From NCBI GenBank assembly GCA_019022495.1, contig JAFEKR010000040.1, positions 186,001 to 250,000 of the forward strand: DNA of 64,000 nucleotides, in the 5' to 3' direction. A program made the position numbers and the translations under genes. Under the pieces are notes generated by a model. It was given only the letters and a program-made list of their open reading frames with translations. It was not told where the DNA came from and made no database searches. Of this stretch, positions 48,582-59,538 are shown piece by piece. The number at the start of each line of letters is the position of its first letter. Position 1 is the first letter of the stretch. The DNA comes from Epichloe hybrida. Taxonomy: Eukaryota; Ascomycota; Sordariomycetes; Hypocreales; Clavicipitaceae.

Positions 48582-48589
48582 GAACTCCT
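48544..48589. repeat. 46-bp near-perfect inverted repeat, T15/A18
   Basis: AGGAG followed by 15 T, then 18 A, a G and AACTCCT. The arms pair along almost their full length with no loop. It sits 267 bp past the PRS stop. It might form a cruciform or reflect two tail-to-tail poly(A) insertions. Confidence 0.85.
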
Positions 48590-49412
48590 GGCGTTGTGGA
48601 AATGCTATCCTCATCACCAAAAAAAGTAATTACAACCCCCTGTCTTGACCCAAAACATGAGATTGAATTCCAGGATCGTGGCTTTCTTCTCCTCCTTCTG
48701 TCTTATCTATTATGTCAGCTTATCTTAGAATCGGGTGGACCCGTAGATGGATATCTACATGTAGATGAGCTCCCGCGTCGGCCAGTATTGCGAAAAGACG
48801 TGTAGATCCGGCTGCCTTGATGCGAGTGTTGGGCGGTCATGCATTAAGAATAGACGTACTCCGTAATCCGCAATTGACATTAATGTATGTGTACTCTTCG
48901 TGCACGTGCTCATTTTAATGATGAGTCGATCTGGGTCCGCTCTTTTTTTTTTTTTGTTCGTCGTCTCGGGGGTATTGAACTCGAGAGTGTTGGTATGAAG
49001 TACGGAGTGGAGACGGCATATTAGACCACGAATGATGTCAAAGGATCGGAACATGCAGCCACTTCGGCCATGTCTCGCGATTCCAATTCCAGGGTACCGT
49101 TCGTCGTCCGTTCCCGCTCGGGTCCACCCGTGGGGTTTGCCAAATGCAGATGTCGGCAATTGTCAGCGGGACAACTAAAAACGCGCATGCGTCAAAAATT
49201 GAATATGTATGCATCCGCCGCGAACGATTAGCTTACTTTTCGGAACCCATTTATGTATCTTCTCGCTAATTGTAGATAAGATACATTCTTAGTTTTTTTT
49301 TTTTTTACAAAGAGCATAGCCACGCGGACTATTTTTACTAGTTAACATAACGCAAGCATTTCTATTGTAATATCATAAGCACGTCTTTAAACCTTATTTT
49401 TGAAGCCCCTTG

Positions 49413-49610
49413 TGTTACGTGGCAGAACGCATAGGAGGCTGATATAGGACCAGATTCGGACTTTTAGAGTAGGAATCAGCTTACTTCTGACATTACACAT
49501 TACCCCTCACAGTAGCTTTCATAAGTGAACTTAGTACGACTTATGACCTGTCAAATCCGTTGGCCCCTCTGACGGATTCGGCCCTTATCGCGCAGAGCCA
49601 GCACGTAACA
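49413..49610. mobile_element. solo LTR (198 bp) with 5-bp target duplication
   Basis: The element begins TGTTACGTG and ends CACGTAACA, a perfect 9-bp terminal inverted repeat with the TG...CA ends of LTRs. It is flanked on both sides by the direct repeat CCTTG (49408-49412 and 49611-49615), the 5-bp size made by LTR-retrotransposon integrases. No internal retroelement coding sequence is present, so it is best read as a solo LTR left by recombination. A MITE with 5-bp duplications is the alternative. Confidence 0.75.
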
Positions 49611-50305
49611 CCTTGCCTATTATATTAAACCCCTAACCTACGCAACCTACGCACTTACTGAAAGCATAATCAATGACTTTAAATGTAGTCTATAGGTGTA
49701 AAGAATTATGAACATACACAATGATGAAATAGTGTGGGTAGGTCATTCTGACGGATTAGGACCAATAATGGCGGCATGCACATTTAATTTTCTTTTTTAA
49801 CGGATGCGCGTTTACGGAGTAATTGTCCTAGCTGACTGACTAGTCCTGCATGTACGGAGTACAAGCGAGATCCCCATGGGACGGCTAGACGGCCCAGTCC
49901 TCGTCGATCCTTGGCACAGCTCGGCAAACGCATACGTGTCCACGCATCTTTGGCTGTGCGGTAACCGATCATCGATCCATGCCCACCCTCCCGATTTCGA
50001 TGCGACAGATGCAGAAGCCGCCCGCGTCTACTAGAAGCCCCCTCGGTGTATCTAGCTTTGTTGATGGGTTGATGGGGAGAGGGGGAGAGGGGGAGAGGGG
50101 GAGAGGGGAGAGGGGAAGAGGAGATGGGAAGAGCGGGAGATGGGAAGAGGGGATTCGGAACGTCCCTGTTCTCGGAGACGGCCCGAGATGCGAAGACCAT
50201 TTCCTTCTCAAAAGGGGACACTCCCTCTCGTCTCTTGTCTCGTAAAACACTTTCAACTTCGGAACAACCTGAGCTCAGCGGCAGCTCACCTTTCCACGAG
50301 AAGCC

Positions 50306-52283
50306 ATGCCGAGTCTTGACTTTCTTTCCATGCATGGCTGGCAGGCCACGTCCTTCAGGTGGAACGCCGGCCAACTCTTCGCCTTGGCTTTAGTAGGTTC
50401 CATCGTCTCTTGGCTCTGCCTCGTCTTCTATCGTCTCTTTCTGCACCCGCTCAGGAACGTGCCGGGGCCCAAGCTGGCGGCGGCAACCGGCTGGTATGAG
50501 TTCTACCAGGACGTCATCCTCGACGGCCACTACCTCAAGGAATATCCTAGACTGCACGCGCAATACGGTCCCATTGTCCGGATGAGCCCCAACAGAGTCC
50601 ACATCGACGACGTGGCCTTCTACCACAAGTGAGTGAGTTGGTTGGATGGGAAAACCACCCCCTATCCGGATTTTCTATCCAAGGTTTCTGCAAAGGTAAC
50701 CCGCCCGCCCACGCTGGCTGACACAACTCTCGTCCAAAAGGGTTTATTCTACCAGAACACGGTATCTCAAGGAGCCCGCCATGTTCAAATTCGCAGGCGA
50801 GCTCGACGCACTACCGCTCATCCTGGATCCCGCGAAGCACAAGATACGGCGCAACGTCGTGCACCCCCTGTTCTCCCCCCGTGCGGTGCAGGACTTCTCG
50901 CCAACCGCTCTTCAAATCATCAAGGCTGCGCTGGAAAAGGTGGAGGAAGCACGCGAATCCGGACTTACCGTCAGTCTGAAGAAGTTGGAGTCGAGTCTTG
51001 TGGTACAGTCATGACGACGTCCTATACCTGGCGTGCCCTGGAACAATACCTGGAAACAATAGCTGACGGGCCTTTTGCAGATTGACGTCGTCGTGAAACT
51101 ATGTTTTGGCAAGGACATGAACTGCGTCCGAGAAGCAGATCGAAGCAACGGCCTCGTCGAGTCCATGACAGCCCTGTGCCGCCGCTTCAGTCTAGTCAAG
51201 CATTTCCCCTTCCTTGGCAATGCCGTGCAATCGTTTCCCAACCGTGTCATGGCGCGCATTCTCCCGGGCTTCGTCGAATTCCGCAACGTGAGTTCCGATG
51301 AATGTGTCTCGGAATCCCAAAAACCCATGCCCATCAGAACAATCGCACGGCTGATGCTTCCGTCGTCTTACAGCAATGCGCCGAGTTGGTCGCCGAGGTC
51401 CGCGAGAGACATCAAAAAGGCATATTTGCCGATGAAGCCGGCCGCGAGACCGTCTTCGACGCCCTGATCGGTGCCGAGCCTCAGCGCTCAACCATTGGGT
51501 TCGTGGACGAGGCATTTGCCCTCGTTTTCGGCGGCACCGATACCACGGTGACGACCATGACTTTCGCAATATGGTGCATCTTGAAGAACCCCGACATTGA
51601 GAAAAAGCCGCTGGATGAGCTCAACACGGTGGAGATGAACAGCGATGGGCTGATGGAATATCCTGGCCTGATCAATTTACCGTAACTGGTTGGTTTGAAA
51701 AACCTAGAAGGGGTGCCTAGCCCGAGATGTCAAGTAAACCTGTCTAACCTGTCTCAACCTGTGGCCATGTCCTCAGACTGCCATAGTGAACGAGACTCTC
51801 CGTTTCGCGTCCCCGGCCCCCGGTATTCTCACGCGCCTCGTGCCAGACGGGGGGACCACATACGGCAAACATTTCCTGCCGGCAGGCGTACGTATCTGAT
51901 CATGATGATTTGTCCCTGTCCTGTCACTGAGATGACTGCTAACACGGGGGGGGGTTCTCATTCAGACGTCCGTCTCGACGGCACAACGCATGATACACCA
52001 CAACCCCGACCTCTTCCCTGAACCCGACGTCTTCAGACCCGAAAGATGGCTGGAGGACGGCGCAAGCGCATCCAAGGCAAACCTGGTCCCTTTCAGCAGG
52101 GGGCCTCGCATGTGTCTGGGCATGAACCTGTCATACATGGAAATCTACACCTTCCTCGGGAACCTCTTTCGCCGCTACAGCATGAGCTTGGAGAACGCAG
52201 ACCAAGCCACCCTCGGTTGGAGCGACCACGTCTCCCTCATCATGGAGGATGATGTCAGGATCAAGGTCAACAACCTCAGGTGA
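50306..52283 (+). CDS. cytochrome P450 monooxygenase, apparent in-frame stop
   Basis: Seven exons: 50306-50628, 50684-50695, 50756-51002, 51081-51287, 51374-51688, 51777-51887 and 51966-52283; 511 codons including the stop. An N-terminal membrane anchor (LFALALVGSIVSWLCLVFY) is followed by the hinge PLRNVPGPKLAA. I-helix FGGTDTT, ExxR ETLR, PERW and haem loop FSRGPRMCLG are intact. It resembles fungal CYP58-type P450s; substrate unknown. Exon 2 has 12 nt and is needed to keep frame (HKFLQRTRYLKEP). In exon 5 the expected LPYLTAIVNE reads L-P-stop: TAA at 51683-51685, where TAC would be expected. The exon-5 donor (GTTGGT) is weak, so a splicing alternative or one-base indel is possible. It may be a pseudogene or a sequence error. 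No other biosynthetic gene adjoins it. Confidence 0.8.
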
Positions 52284-53265
52284 GACGATGGATGCATGGA
52301 ACCAGCGGATGGCTGGCTGCCTGGCTGCCTGGGCTTGGCGCGTAGATGAATTAAGCACGACGAGATTGATCAAGACCCTTTGCTTAAATAGATAGCTCTC
52401 CAACTGCGTGTGCGAACTGAATGAGATGATGACTTTTCTTCTTTCTTCGTTCCGATGGAAAAAAAGCCAACTAGGAGGCTGTCGTGACTTCGGCACGGCG
52501 TCTGGCGCGTGGCAGACGTTTCTGCGATTGGCTGTCCGCGGCGGAAGGTCACAACCGCCCGTACCACATGTTGTATGCATGTTGTGTTCCGAAGCTAGCT
52601 CATGTCGCGTGATGTAGCGCCATATTATATGATGTGTCACAAAAAGCTGGTTTTATCAGATGGCCCCGAACAATGTCGGCGAATCGCGAATCCCATCATC
52701 GTCCTTTGCTACTCCGTACGAGAAATTTGTCCGAATATGGACCCCCTGATTCACCCTAGACCGCAATGATGCCAGACTCGTCTGTCCGTCTACTCGGCAG
52801 CTTGATGCAAGACATTGTCGGCGAAAAAAAAAAAAGAGAACAATCTTGCCGCCGTGTCCAACGTCTGGAAACAGCAAGGTGTGTTCCGCTCTAACCACCT
52901 TTCTAAATTCTGACGGACTCTTTCCAAATCGCTCGTTTGCGCCCATTTCTTTTGGCTGGCGAACATGAGGCAAATAGATTGAACGGGTGTACTGCGTACT
53001 GTCGTGCGAAATCTTTGTATTTCTCAGATTCACTCTCGAGGGCAGCAACAATCTTCGTCGTGACAAAATCTACTAGCATGAGAGAACACAGAAAAAAAAA
53101 AAAAAAAAAAAAAAACAGCTGTGTGAATATGCCATGATTTATTCCTATGCTGAGCTGAAACAAGACCTATGCCCAACGACGCCCAAACACCAATGCGTAC
53201 ATGTATCAATCGAACCAACCGGAAATTCATTCCACAAACCTCGACCTCGACCAGTGCCCTCCCTT
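52284..53265. other. intergenic
   Basis: P450 and VPS24 converge here. It contains one exact TACTCCGTA (52710-52718), an A run near 52826-52837 and a 24-nt A run at 53092-53115. No gene is recognised. Confidence 0.55.
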
Positions 53266-54092
53266 CTAACTCCGCAGCGCATCCAGCCGATTCCTCATCT
53301 GGTCCATCATGGCCTCCGCATCCTCTTCCTCCTCCTCCTCCTTCTCCTCCACGGCAGCAACAGGCTTCCCCGGCTCTGGCACCGGTGCCACCGGCAGGGC
53401 AGGCTCCTTCTTGGTCTTGAGTACCTCGCCCAGCACCCTTTCCACCTCCCCCTCAGCCTCGTCGTCCTCCATGACCATGTCCCCATCCTCGGGCAGCACC
53501 TCGTCCACCATCTCCTCAATGATGCCCGCCTTCATCAGCTCGGTGCTCAGTTCCCTCATCGTCATGGCATACTCGGGCAGGCGGATGAGCGAGTTCAGGT
53601 CCTTCATGATTCCCGCACTGGCGCGGATGGACCCCTCGATCTTGCGCACGGCAAAGGCCTCGTTGACTTGCATCTGGACTGAGCTCATCTGGGCCTTGGA
53701 GGTGATGAGGCGGGCCGAGGCGCGGCGGTGGCGAACGAGCTCGCGGGCGAAGTCGCGGACGTCTTTTTGGGCTTGCTTGGATCGGGACGGGTCTTTTTGG
53801 GCGCGCTTGTCGGCTTGAATGATGTATTGCTTGATTTTGATCTCGGATTGCTTGTTCGCGGTGATGTCGCGGTCTAGTTTGCGGATGTTTTGACGGATGA
53901 CGGCGTTGCATTTTCGCATCTATTGGGGGGGGGTGGTTGTTTGTTAGCTGCTGGGGGTAGTGGAGAGGGAAAGCGAAAATAGTGGAGAGGGAAAGCGAAA
54001 ATAGTGGAGAGGGAAAGCGAAAAGGCGCGGTGGTCAAGACGAACTTGGGCCTGCGGATCGGGCTTCGCGAAGATGGCTCTGAGGGTCTCCAT
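53266..54092 (-). CDS. VPS24: ESCRT-III subunit VPS24 (CHMP3)
   Basis: Polymerising subunit of ESCRT-III that works with Snf7 and Vps2 in multivesicular-body sorting and membrane scission. Exons (minus) are 54045-54092 (METLRAIFAKPDPQAQ) and 53266-53919, 233 aa, with a 125-nt intron. Diagnostic stretches are MRKCNAVIRQNIRKLDRDI, QADKRAQKDPSRSKQAQKDV, SKAQMSSVQMQVNEAFAVRK and MKAGIIEEMVDEVL. KPDPxxQ followed by RKCN distinguishes Vps24 from Vps2. The tail is acidic and ends MMDQMRNRLDALRS, a MIM1-like helix that recruits the Vps4 ATPase. The intron contains a 22-bp tandem repeat. Its promoter is shared with the p23 gene, 734 bp apart. Confidence 0.94.
53959..54022. repeat. 22-bp tandem repeat inside the VPS24 intron
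   Basis: Three copies (53959-53980, 53981-54002, 54003-54022, the last shortened) of a purine-rich unit starting AGTGGAGAGGGAAAGCG. On the gene's sense strand it is a pyrimidine-rich array between donor and branch region, and it makes up half of the 125-nt intron. Confidence 0.9.
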
Positions 54093-54826
54093 GGTGGATT
54101 GCTCTGGAGGATGTAAGATACGCTGCTGGTGAGCATGGAGGTGGGAGGTAGCTTGATGGCGCGCGGACAATGGCGGCGGCGGCGGATGGGCTGGCTCCCG
54201 GCCTGAGGGACGATTTGAGGTTGAGGATGTCGAGATGGCGGCGCGGCGCGGCGGGGCGGCGGTGATTGGTGTTGGTGTGGACCGCTGGGCCGCTGGACCC
54301 CACAGCTTGTGGGATCAGAGATCAAAAGGCACCGCGGGGTCGAGCAAGCTTCACCAGCCCATGAGTTGATTGATCAATGGGATGGAACAGTCTGCCTGCT
54401 GTTAGTGCAGTACTCCTTACTGGGCGTCCCAGGGCCCGGCCCACAGGTGTCCGGCTATCATCTTTGATGCCCCTCACCTTCAGCAGAAACCTTTCGGTAT
54501 CCTTCGGGCGCTTTCCACGCAGCCATCAGTGCTTTTCGCGAGCCGCAGCCCGCCCACCAATCCCGGCCGCCTCTCTTCTTTATTGTTTTTTTTTTTCTGG
54601 TCTGGTGTTGGATAGAAGCTTCCATTTTCAATTTCCATCTTCTCCCCCCACTTGCACTTGCACTCGATCTCAACCTGCTGGCAACTCCCCGACGCCCTCT
54701 TGCTTCCTTGTCATAGTCTCATCTTGCAGCTCGAATCCCTCCCCCTTCAAACTTGTCAACACTTGCACCCCGCTTTCTTCTTCCTCTTCTTCTTCCCTTT
54801 CCATTCCACCCTCATTTCAGACAACC
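54093..54826. other. divergent promoter of VPS24 and p23
   Basis: Divergent upstream region with CT-rich leader sequence before the p23 ATG (about 54640-54826). It carries a near-match to the dispersed nonamer (TACTCCTTA at 54410). No gene is seen. Confidence 0.55.
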
Positions 54827-55814
54827 ATGGCCGAAGTAGCTTTCCCCGAAGGTTTGTGCAGCCATCGTCACCCACCTGCTTGCTGGCCGGCAAAACTTGG
54901 TCGCTTGCTCGACTGAGCAACTGCTTGCAGATGTCGATTCGACCGAGGCAAGACGTGGAGCTGGTCGGCAGCATGATCATTGCCTCTGCAGAAATCACTG
55001 ACTGATATCTCTTCGCCTCCAAACAGTTCTCTGGGCTCAGCGCTCATCCTCCAGCGATGCCGCCAAGAACTTCATTTACCTGACCATCAACGTCCCTGAT
55101 GTTCCCAAGGATGGTCTCCAGCTCGACCTCAAGCCCACGGGGCTGACCTTCACTGGTACCTCTAGCACCCTGAAACGCAAGTACCACGTTGAGCTCGAAT
55201 TCTTTGCCGAGATCGACCCTGCGGAGACCAAGATCAACCACTCCGCCAAGAACGTTGAGATGAAGATCCAGAAGAAGGAGTTGAAGGACGAGTACTGGCC
55301 GCGTCTGCTCAAGGACGACAAGAAGCTTCACTTCCTCAAGACCGATTTTGACAAGTGGGTCGATGAGGATGAGCAGAATGATGCTCCCGAGGAAGACTTT
55401 TCGCAATTTGGCGGCATGGGTAAGTTTGCGCCCCCCCCCCCCCCCCCTTTTCTCCCCCCAAAGCAGCTATTACATGACTGCATGAAACACTTACTGATTT
55501 CAATGGTACAGGTGGTATGCCAGGCATGGGCAGTACGTCATTGCAACCCCTCGCGTGATGGGTTTTTCTTCTTCTTCTTCGTTTGAAGCACTTCGTGCGA
55601 TTTAATTGAGAAAACTTTGCATGCCAACAGTGAGAGCTAACTTGACATGCACGCAGGTGACTTTGGCGGCATCGACTTCTCCAAGCTGGGCGGCGGTGCT
55701 GGCATGCCTGATCTTGGCGCCATGGGTGGTGACGGTGATGAGGAGGACAGCGGTGATGATGACGACGAGGACATGCCTGCGTTGGAAGGCGAGGAGGCTG
55801 AGAAGAAGGCATAA
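54827..55814 (+). CDS. SBA1: Hsp90 co-chaperone p23 (SBA1/WOS2), CS domain
   Basis: Binds the ATP-bound closed form of Hsp90 and slows its cycle. Exons are 54827-54851, 55027-55419, 55512-55532 and 55657-55814, 198 aa. The CS domain begins VLWAQRSSSSDAAKNFIYLT and includes INVPDVPKDGLQLDLKPTGL. It ends in EYWPRLLKDDKKLHFLKTDFDKWVDEDEQ, whose WPRL is the p23 signature. The tail is GGM/GMG-rich, then acidic (GDEEDSGDDDDEDMP). Exon 3 is only 21 nt and encodes GGMPGMG, so its skipping would shorten the Gly/Met linker without changing frame. Intron 2 carries a run of about 19 C right after the donor. Start follows ACAACC. Confidence 0.94.
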
Positions 55815-56977
55815 AGAGGCGGGCAGTTGTGTTTGGTTCTTCTCTTCTCGACAAAAAAAGAACTGATTGACTTTTCTACACGGATGGCCAGGGCAACTTG
55901 TGGTAGCGACAGAGAGGTGACCAAGACGAAACAAGATACAGTACAGATCAAGACACAAACCACTTTCTAAACCACCCCACTGCTCTCTTCGTATTATTCG
56001 TGCCATTCCCTACGTGATTTTCCTGGGGACGATGCAGAACGAGTGGTAGTCCTGCGAGGCGCCATGTTTCGGAAAACCCCCATATGCAAGATCGGACATG
56101 CAAGTTGAAAGAAAAGATCGAATCCCACCCCGAGCCTCATACACCACGCACCGACATTGAAAGAAACCCCTTCCATCCATCCAAGCTGAAGTCAGCTCAA
56201 CAAACAGAAGCCAAGTTTGCTCGCCATGACAATTCACTTGCCCCCCCCACCCCCCCCAAACGCCATCCCGGAACCCGCGTCACACGAACCACCACCCCCC
56301 AAACCACTCATGTCTCCTCGACCCGAGTCTGTACAACTTTCTCTCCCTTCGGCGCCATCACAAAGGAAAATGTCTCGTATAACCGGTAATTGGCCACCTC
56401 CATCCGCGACGCGAGGAGAAACAAAGAAAAAAGCCCATACCCCCCCCCGCCACTTCTTTTCCTTCATCGGTAGACCACAAAATTTAAAACCTTTTTTTAT
56501 TTACTACGGGGGTTTGCCCGTCCTAGATGTAGTGCGCGTCGTACAGCGTTCGGGGTTGACCTGGCTGGAGATTCAAGTCAGACATTGGATTAGGAATGCC
56601 ATCTTGGCTCCGGGCACAGGCTCTATGACACGAACAATGGGGGGGGGGGGAGATGATGGGGCTGGACCAACACCTTTGTTTCTTCCCTCGTCAGGCATGT
56701 GGACCAGGGATTCAACCAACGCAGTTGGTGGTTTTTTTTTCACGATTCCTTCTTCCATCCCCCCTACCCTGGTGGAAAAAAAAAACCCGAGTATATGAGT
56801 CTCGCGTCTTTCTCTTTCTCGCTTTCTCAGTCGTCTGGTCTTGAATAATGTGTACTCCTCGCTTTCCCTTGTTCTCGGTGTGATAATAAAAAACCCCACG
56901 AGAACTCGTCCGAAACTCGAAAGCCGACTGTGGCCCACGCCGACGCCGACGGCTACCCAAGACAAAAAACGGACAAG
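55815..56977. other. intergenic
   Basis: p23 3' UTR, then about 0.8 kb with C-runs, G-runs and T/A tracts (for example near 56237-56256, 56640-56650 and 56779-56788), and the presumed leader of the next small gene. No other gene is seen. Confidence 0.5.
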
Positions 56978-57217
56978 ATGCCTCGCAAGACACAGTCTTC
57001 CACCATGTACTCTTCTCTCGAGGCAGCTCGTGCTTCTCGCAGAGGCGCCTTCATCACCGCGTGGCCTACCGATGAACCCTACTTTGCGCCACCGTCCATC
57101 GATCAACTGAAGCGCGAGTTGGCGCATCCCTCGAGATCACACGCGGGAGCCTCGAGAAACTTCTCTACCGAGAGCTTATCGCAGCTGTCCACCACCTCTT
57201 CGCTACCGGGCGAATAG
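56978..57217 (+). CDS. small unknown protein, 79 aa
   Basis: A single short exon starting MPRKTQSSTMYSSLEAARAS. It continues RRGAFITAWPTDEPYFAPPS, a Trp/Tyr/Pro-containing block that looks conserved rather than random, then a Ser-rich tail ending SQLSTTSSLPGE. The ATG context AAGATGC is reasonable. No family is recognised. The 5' sequence is open in frame a further 16 codons but without an ATG. It might be a genuine fungal miniprotein; evidence is codon use and composition only. Confidence 0.5.
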   Translation: MPRKTQSSTMYSSLEAARASRRGAFITAWPTDEPYFAPPSIDQLKRELAHPSRSHAGASRNFSTESLSQLSTTSSLPGE

Positions 57218-57728
57218 ACCTTGTCAAGCTACTTCGCTACTCAACTCACCATCTCACACAATCAACCAATCACCTGCGCAACATGACAACATGTCTCGTA
57301 CATCGCACCTTCTTCCACAACCACATTCATAGCTTTGGCACTGCATCATTGAAACATGCACAGACGACGAATGAAACAGGAGACACATTTTGCTTTCTCG
57401 TACATTGGGTGGCAGTTCCTTTTCTTTTCTTCCTTTGGTGTACATATGTGAAAAGTGAAAATGCATATTCCTTCTCGCTTGGTTCAACTTCCCCGAAATG
57501 CCCATCTTTTGGCCAAGGGAAGAGTAGCTAAGCCAACTCATGACCAACTGGCCCGCTGAATATAGTCTCCTCCGTCTTGACAGACTCGAGACATAAGTGA
57601 TACATGACAACTCGTCACTTCGAATGGCTGGCTGCGTGCGTGTTTTTTAAGAATTTATTGGGTATTATTAGATGAGTAAACTGAGTGTCAAATTCGAAAC
57701 ATCGTGCCCACTGCTGCAGCAGAAACAA
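57218..57728. other. convergent 3' regions
   Basis: 3' UTRs of the small plus-strand gene and of the minus-strand YRA1-like gene. No gene or repeat is seen. Confidence 0.55.
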
Positions 57729-59538
57729 TTACTTTGTCAAAGTTAGTACATTGTCGCCACAACAGGAGTGCGCATTCTTCTTACCATAATCTCATCCTCC
57801 ATCGGAGCATCACTAATGGCCGCGGCTGGGGCAGGGGCGGCAGCAGCAGCATTGCCGGGTCCATCGGCACCTCCAGAAAAGTAGTTGGCCATATCCGTGT
57901 CGAGCTCATCGGCCGTCTTCTTGGAAGGGCGGGCGCTGCGGCCGCGACGCTTCTTGTTGGCGGCGGCACCCTTGGCGCCATTGCCGGCTTTGCCAACGCC
58001 GCCAGCAGCACCTTTTCCGGAAGCAGCCGACTTGGGTTGCGGCTTGGGTTGACTGGAGTTTGGGTTGTTAGACTTCAGAGTCTTCATTTTGAACGAAAAT
58101 CTTCTGCTTACGCTGTTCTCTCAGCCAACGTCTTGACAGCGGGCATGACCTTATCGGCCTGAGCCGCACCGACAACAATCTCAATCTATGATTCCGTTAA
58201 CACGCTGCTTCCAATAAGTCGCCTGGTGGTATTTACTGCTAACCTTGATAGGTCGGTTGTCCACGAGAAGGCCGTTCAGCTTCTGGAAAGCCTTGCTGGC
58301 GCCGTCAGGCTTGTGGAAAGTGACATTGGCAATGCCACGGCTGACAGAGTTGGGACCGTAAACGAGGTCGACTCGCTTGATGGGTCCGACAGCTTGGACA
58401 AAGTATTCCTAGTTGTGCAGTGTGTCAGTTCATCGATAGTCGAATTTCGTATTCTATAGTCCGAGTCCAGCGTAAAAGCGGCCGCAGTCGCGTTCGTGTG
58501 CCTTGAGAACAAGTTTTGCGAATTGATAAGCGAGCAAAGTAAGGAGCCACAGTGCCAGCGCCACACCCGGCCCATTTTCAGGAACCAGATTTGAATCCCC
58601 GGAAACGATTCTCACGTCAGGTAACCACATCAGCAGGAATCATAACGATCGTCCCGTTATCTGTAATTGCCGACCGTAGACAAAGTGTGAATGCAACTCA
58701 GCTGCCGGTCTCTCGTTTTTGCATCGCCTGACCCAGCCCCAATTTCATGTCGAACATCATTCAGGACCATGTTTGGAAACCCCTTTTCTCATGCTATCAA
58801 CTCCTCGAGGTGGCTCATTTGGCTATATGGGCACGGGCGCATCACTTTGCTCGCTTCATCCAACTAAGGCTTCAATCATCGCATCGCGGAGATCGTGCAG
58901 GTGAACCATCGCATAGTCAATGTGCCCATTAGATTCCCTGCCGCAGATTTATCAAGCCATCGCTAAGCTCTTCAAACAATGCTGACCAGGCATGTAATGA
59001 GCACAATGTGAGGCGAAACTGCTCTCAACTTCATGTGTGATCCACCATTTTCCAGGTGTCTCACTCAAGCAGTATAGAAGGAGGAGACTCGGGCATTCGC
59101 GGATTCGTATTGCGAGCACAAGTGCACTGCGCTCGAAAAGAAGGCGCGGACGTCGGAAAGTAAAAGGATGGATGCGGCGACGAAAGAAACGTCCAAAATA
59201 TCCCGGAAGGAACGAAACCTTCAACGGAAACATACCTTGATCTGCTGCTCCGAGACATCCTTGGGCTACCGAATCGTTAGTAAAGATAGAAAAAGATTGT
59301 TTGGATGAACACGTACCAGATTGCTGACAATAACCTTGCTCTCTCCAGTGCCAGTCACTTTGGCAGGAGTAGGCTTGGCCGCAGCACCGCGAGCCGGCCT
59401 GGAATTCTTTTGGATGCCGCCAACAGGGGCAGCAGTCTTGGGGCCGGTGGAGCGCCGCTGAGATGGGCGTCGGTTACGAGCAGACTGGCGCTTGGCCGAG
59501 ACGATATCGTCGAGGGGCTTATCGAGCTTGCTAGACAT
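57729..59538 (-). CDS. YRA1: mRNA export adaptor YRA1/MLO3 (ALYREF family, RRM)
   Basis: TREX subunit that binds mRNA and hands it to Mex67 for nuclear export. Exons (minus) are 59317-59538, 59236-59265 (10 codons), 58244-58408, 58112-58185 and 57785-58052, then the stop at 57729-57731. This gives 253 aa. N-box MSSKLDKPLDDIVSAKR, Arg-rich linker, RRM (KVIVSNLPKDVSEQQIKEYF ... GPIKRVDLVY ... GIANVTF), then a Lys/Ala-rich region and the C-box (KTADELDTDMANYF). Intron 2 spans 58409-59235, 827 nt, more than four times any other intron here; the others are 51-59 nt. A last 53-nt intron (57732-57784, TACTAAC branch) ends the protein at EDEIM. If it is retained, the frame continues 13 residues to 57743. 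Yeast YRA1 also has an unusually long, autoregulatory intron. Confidence 0.92.

Larger units (their letters stand above)
48278..50305. other. A+T-rich gap with LTR, hairpin and purine tract
   Basis: 2 kb without a gene. It holds the T/A hairpin, the solo LTR (both separate entries), four T/A homopolymers and three exact TACTCCGTA-type nonamers (48857, 49813, 49853). A GGGGGAGA purine repeat at about 50071-50123 lies 180 bp upstream of the P450 start. Confidence 0.6.

Noticed and set aside
53092..53115. 24-nt A run as a processed retroposon tail
   Set aside because: No target duplication or retroposon body next to it; many A/T homopolymers occur in this window.
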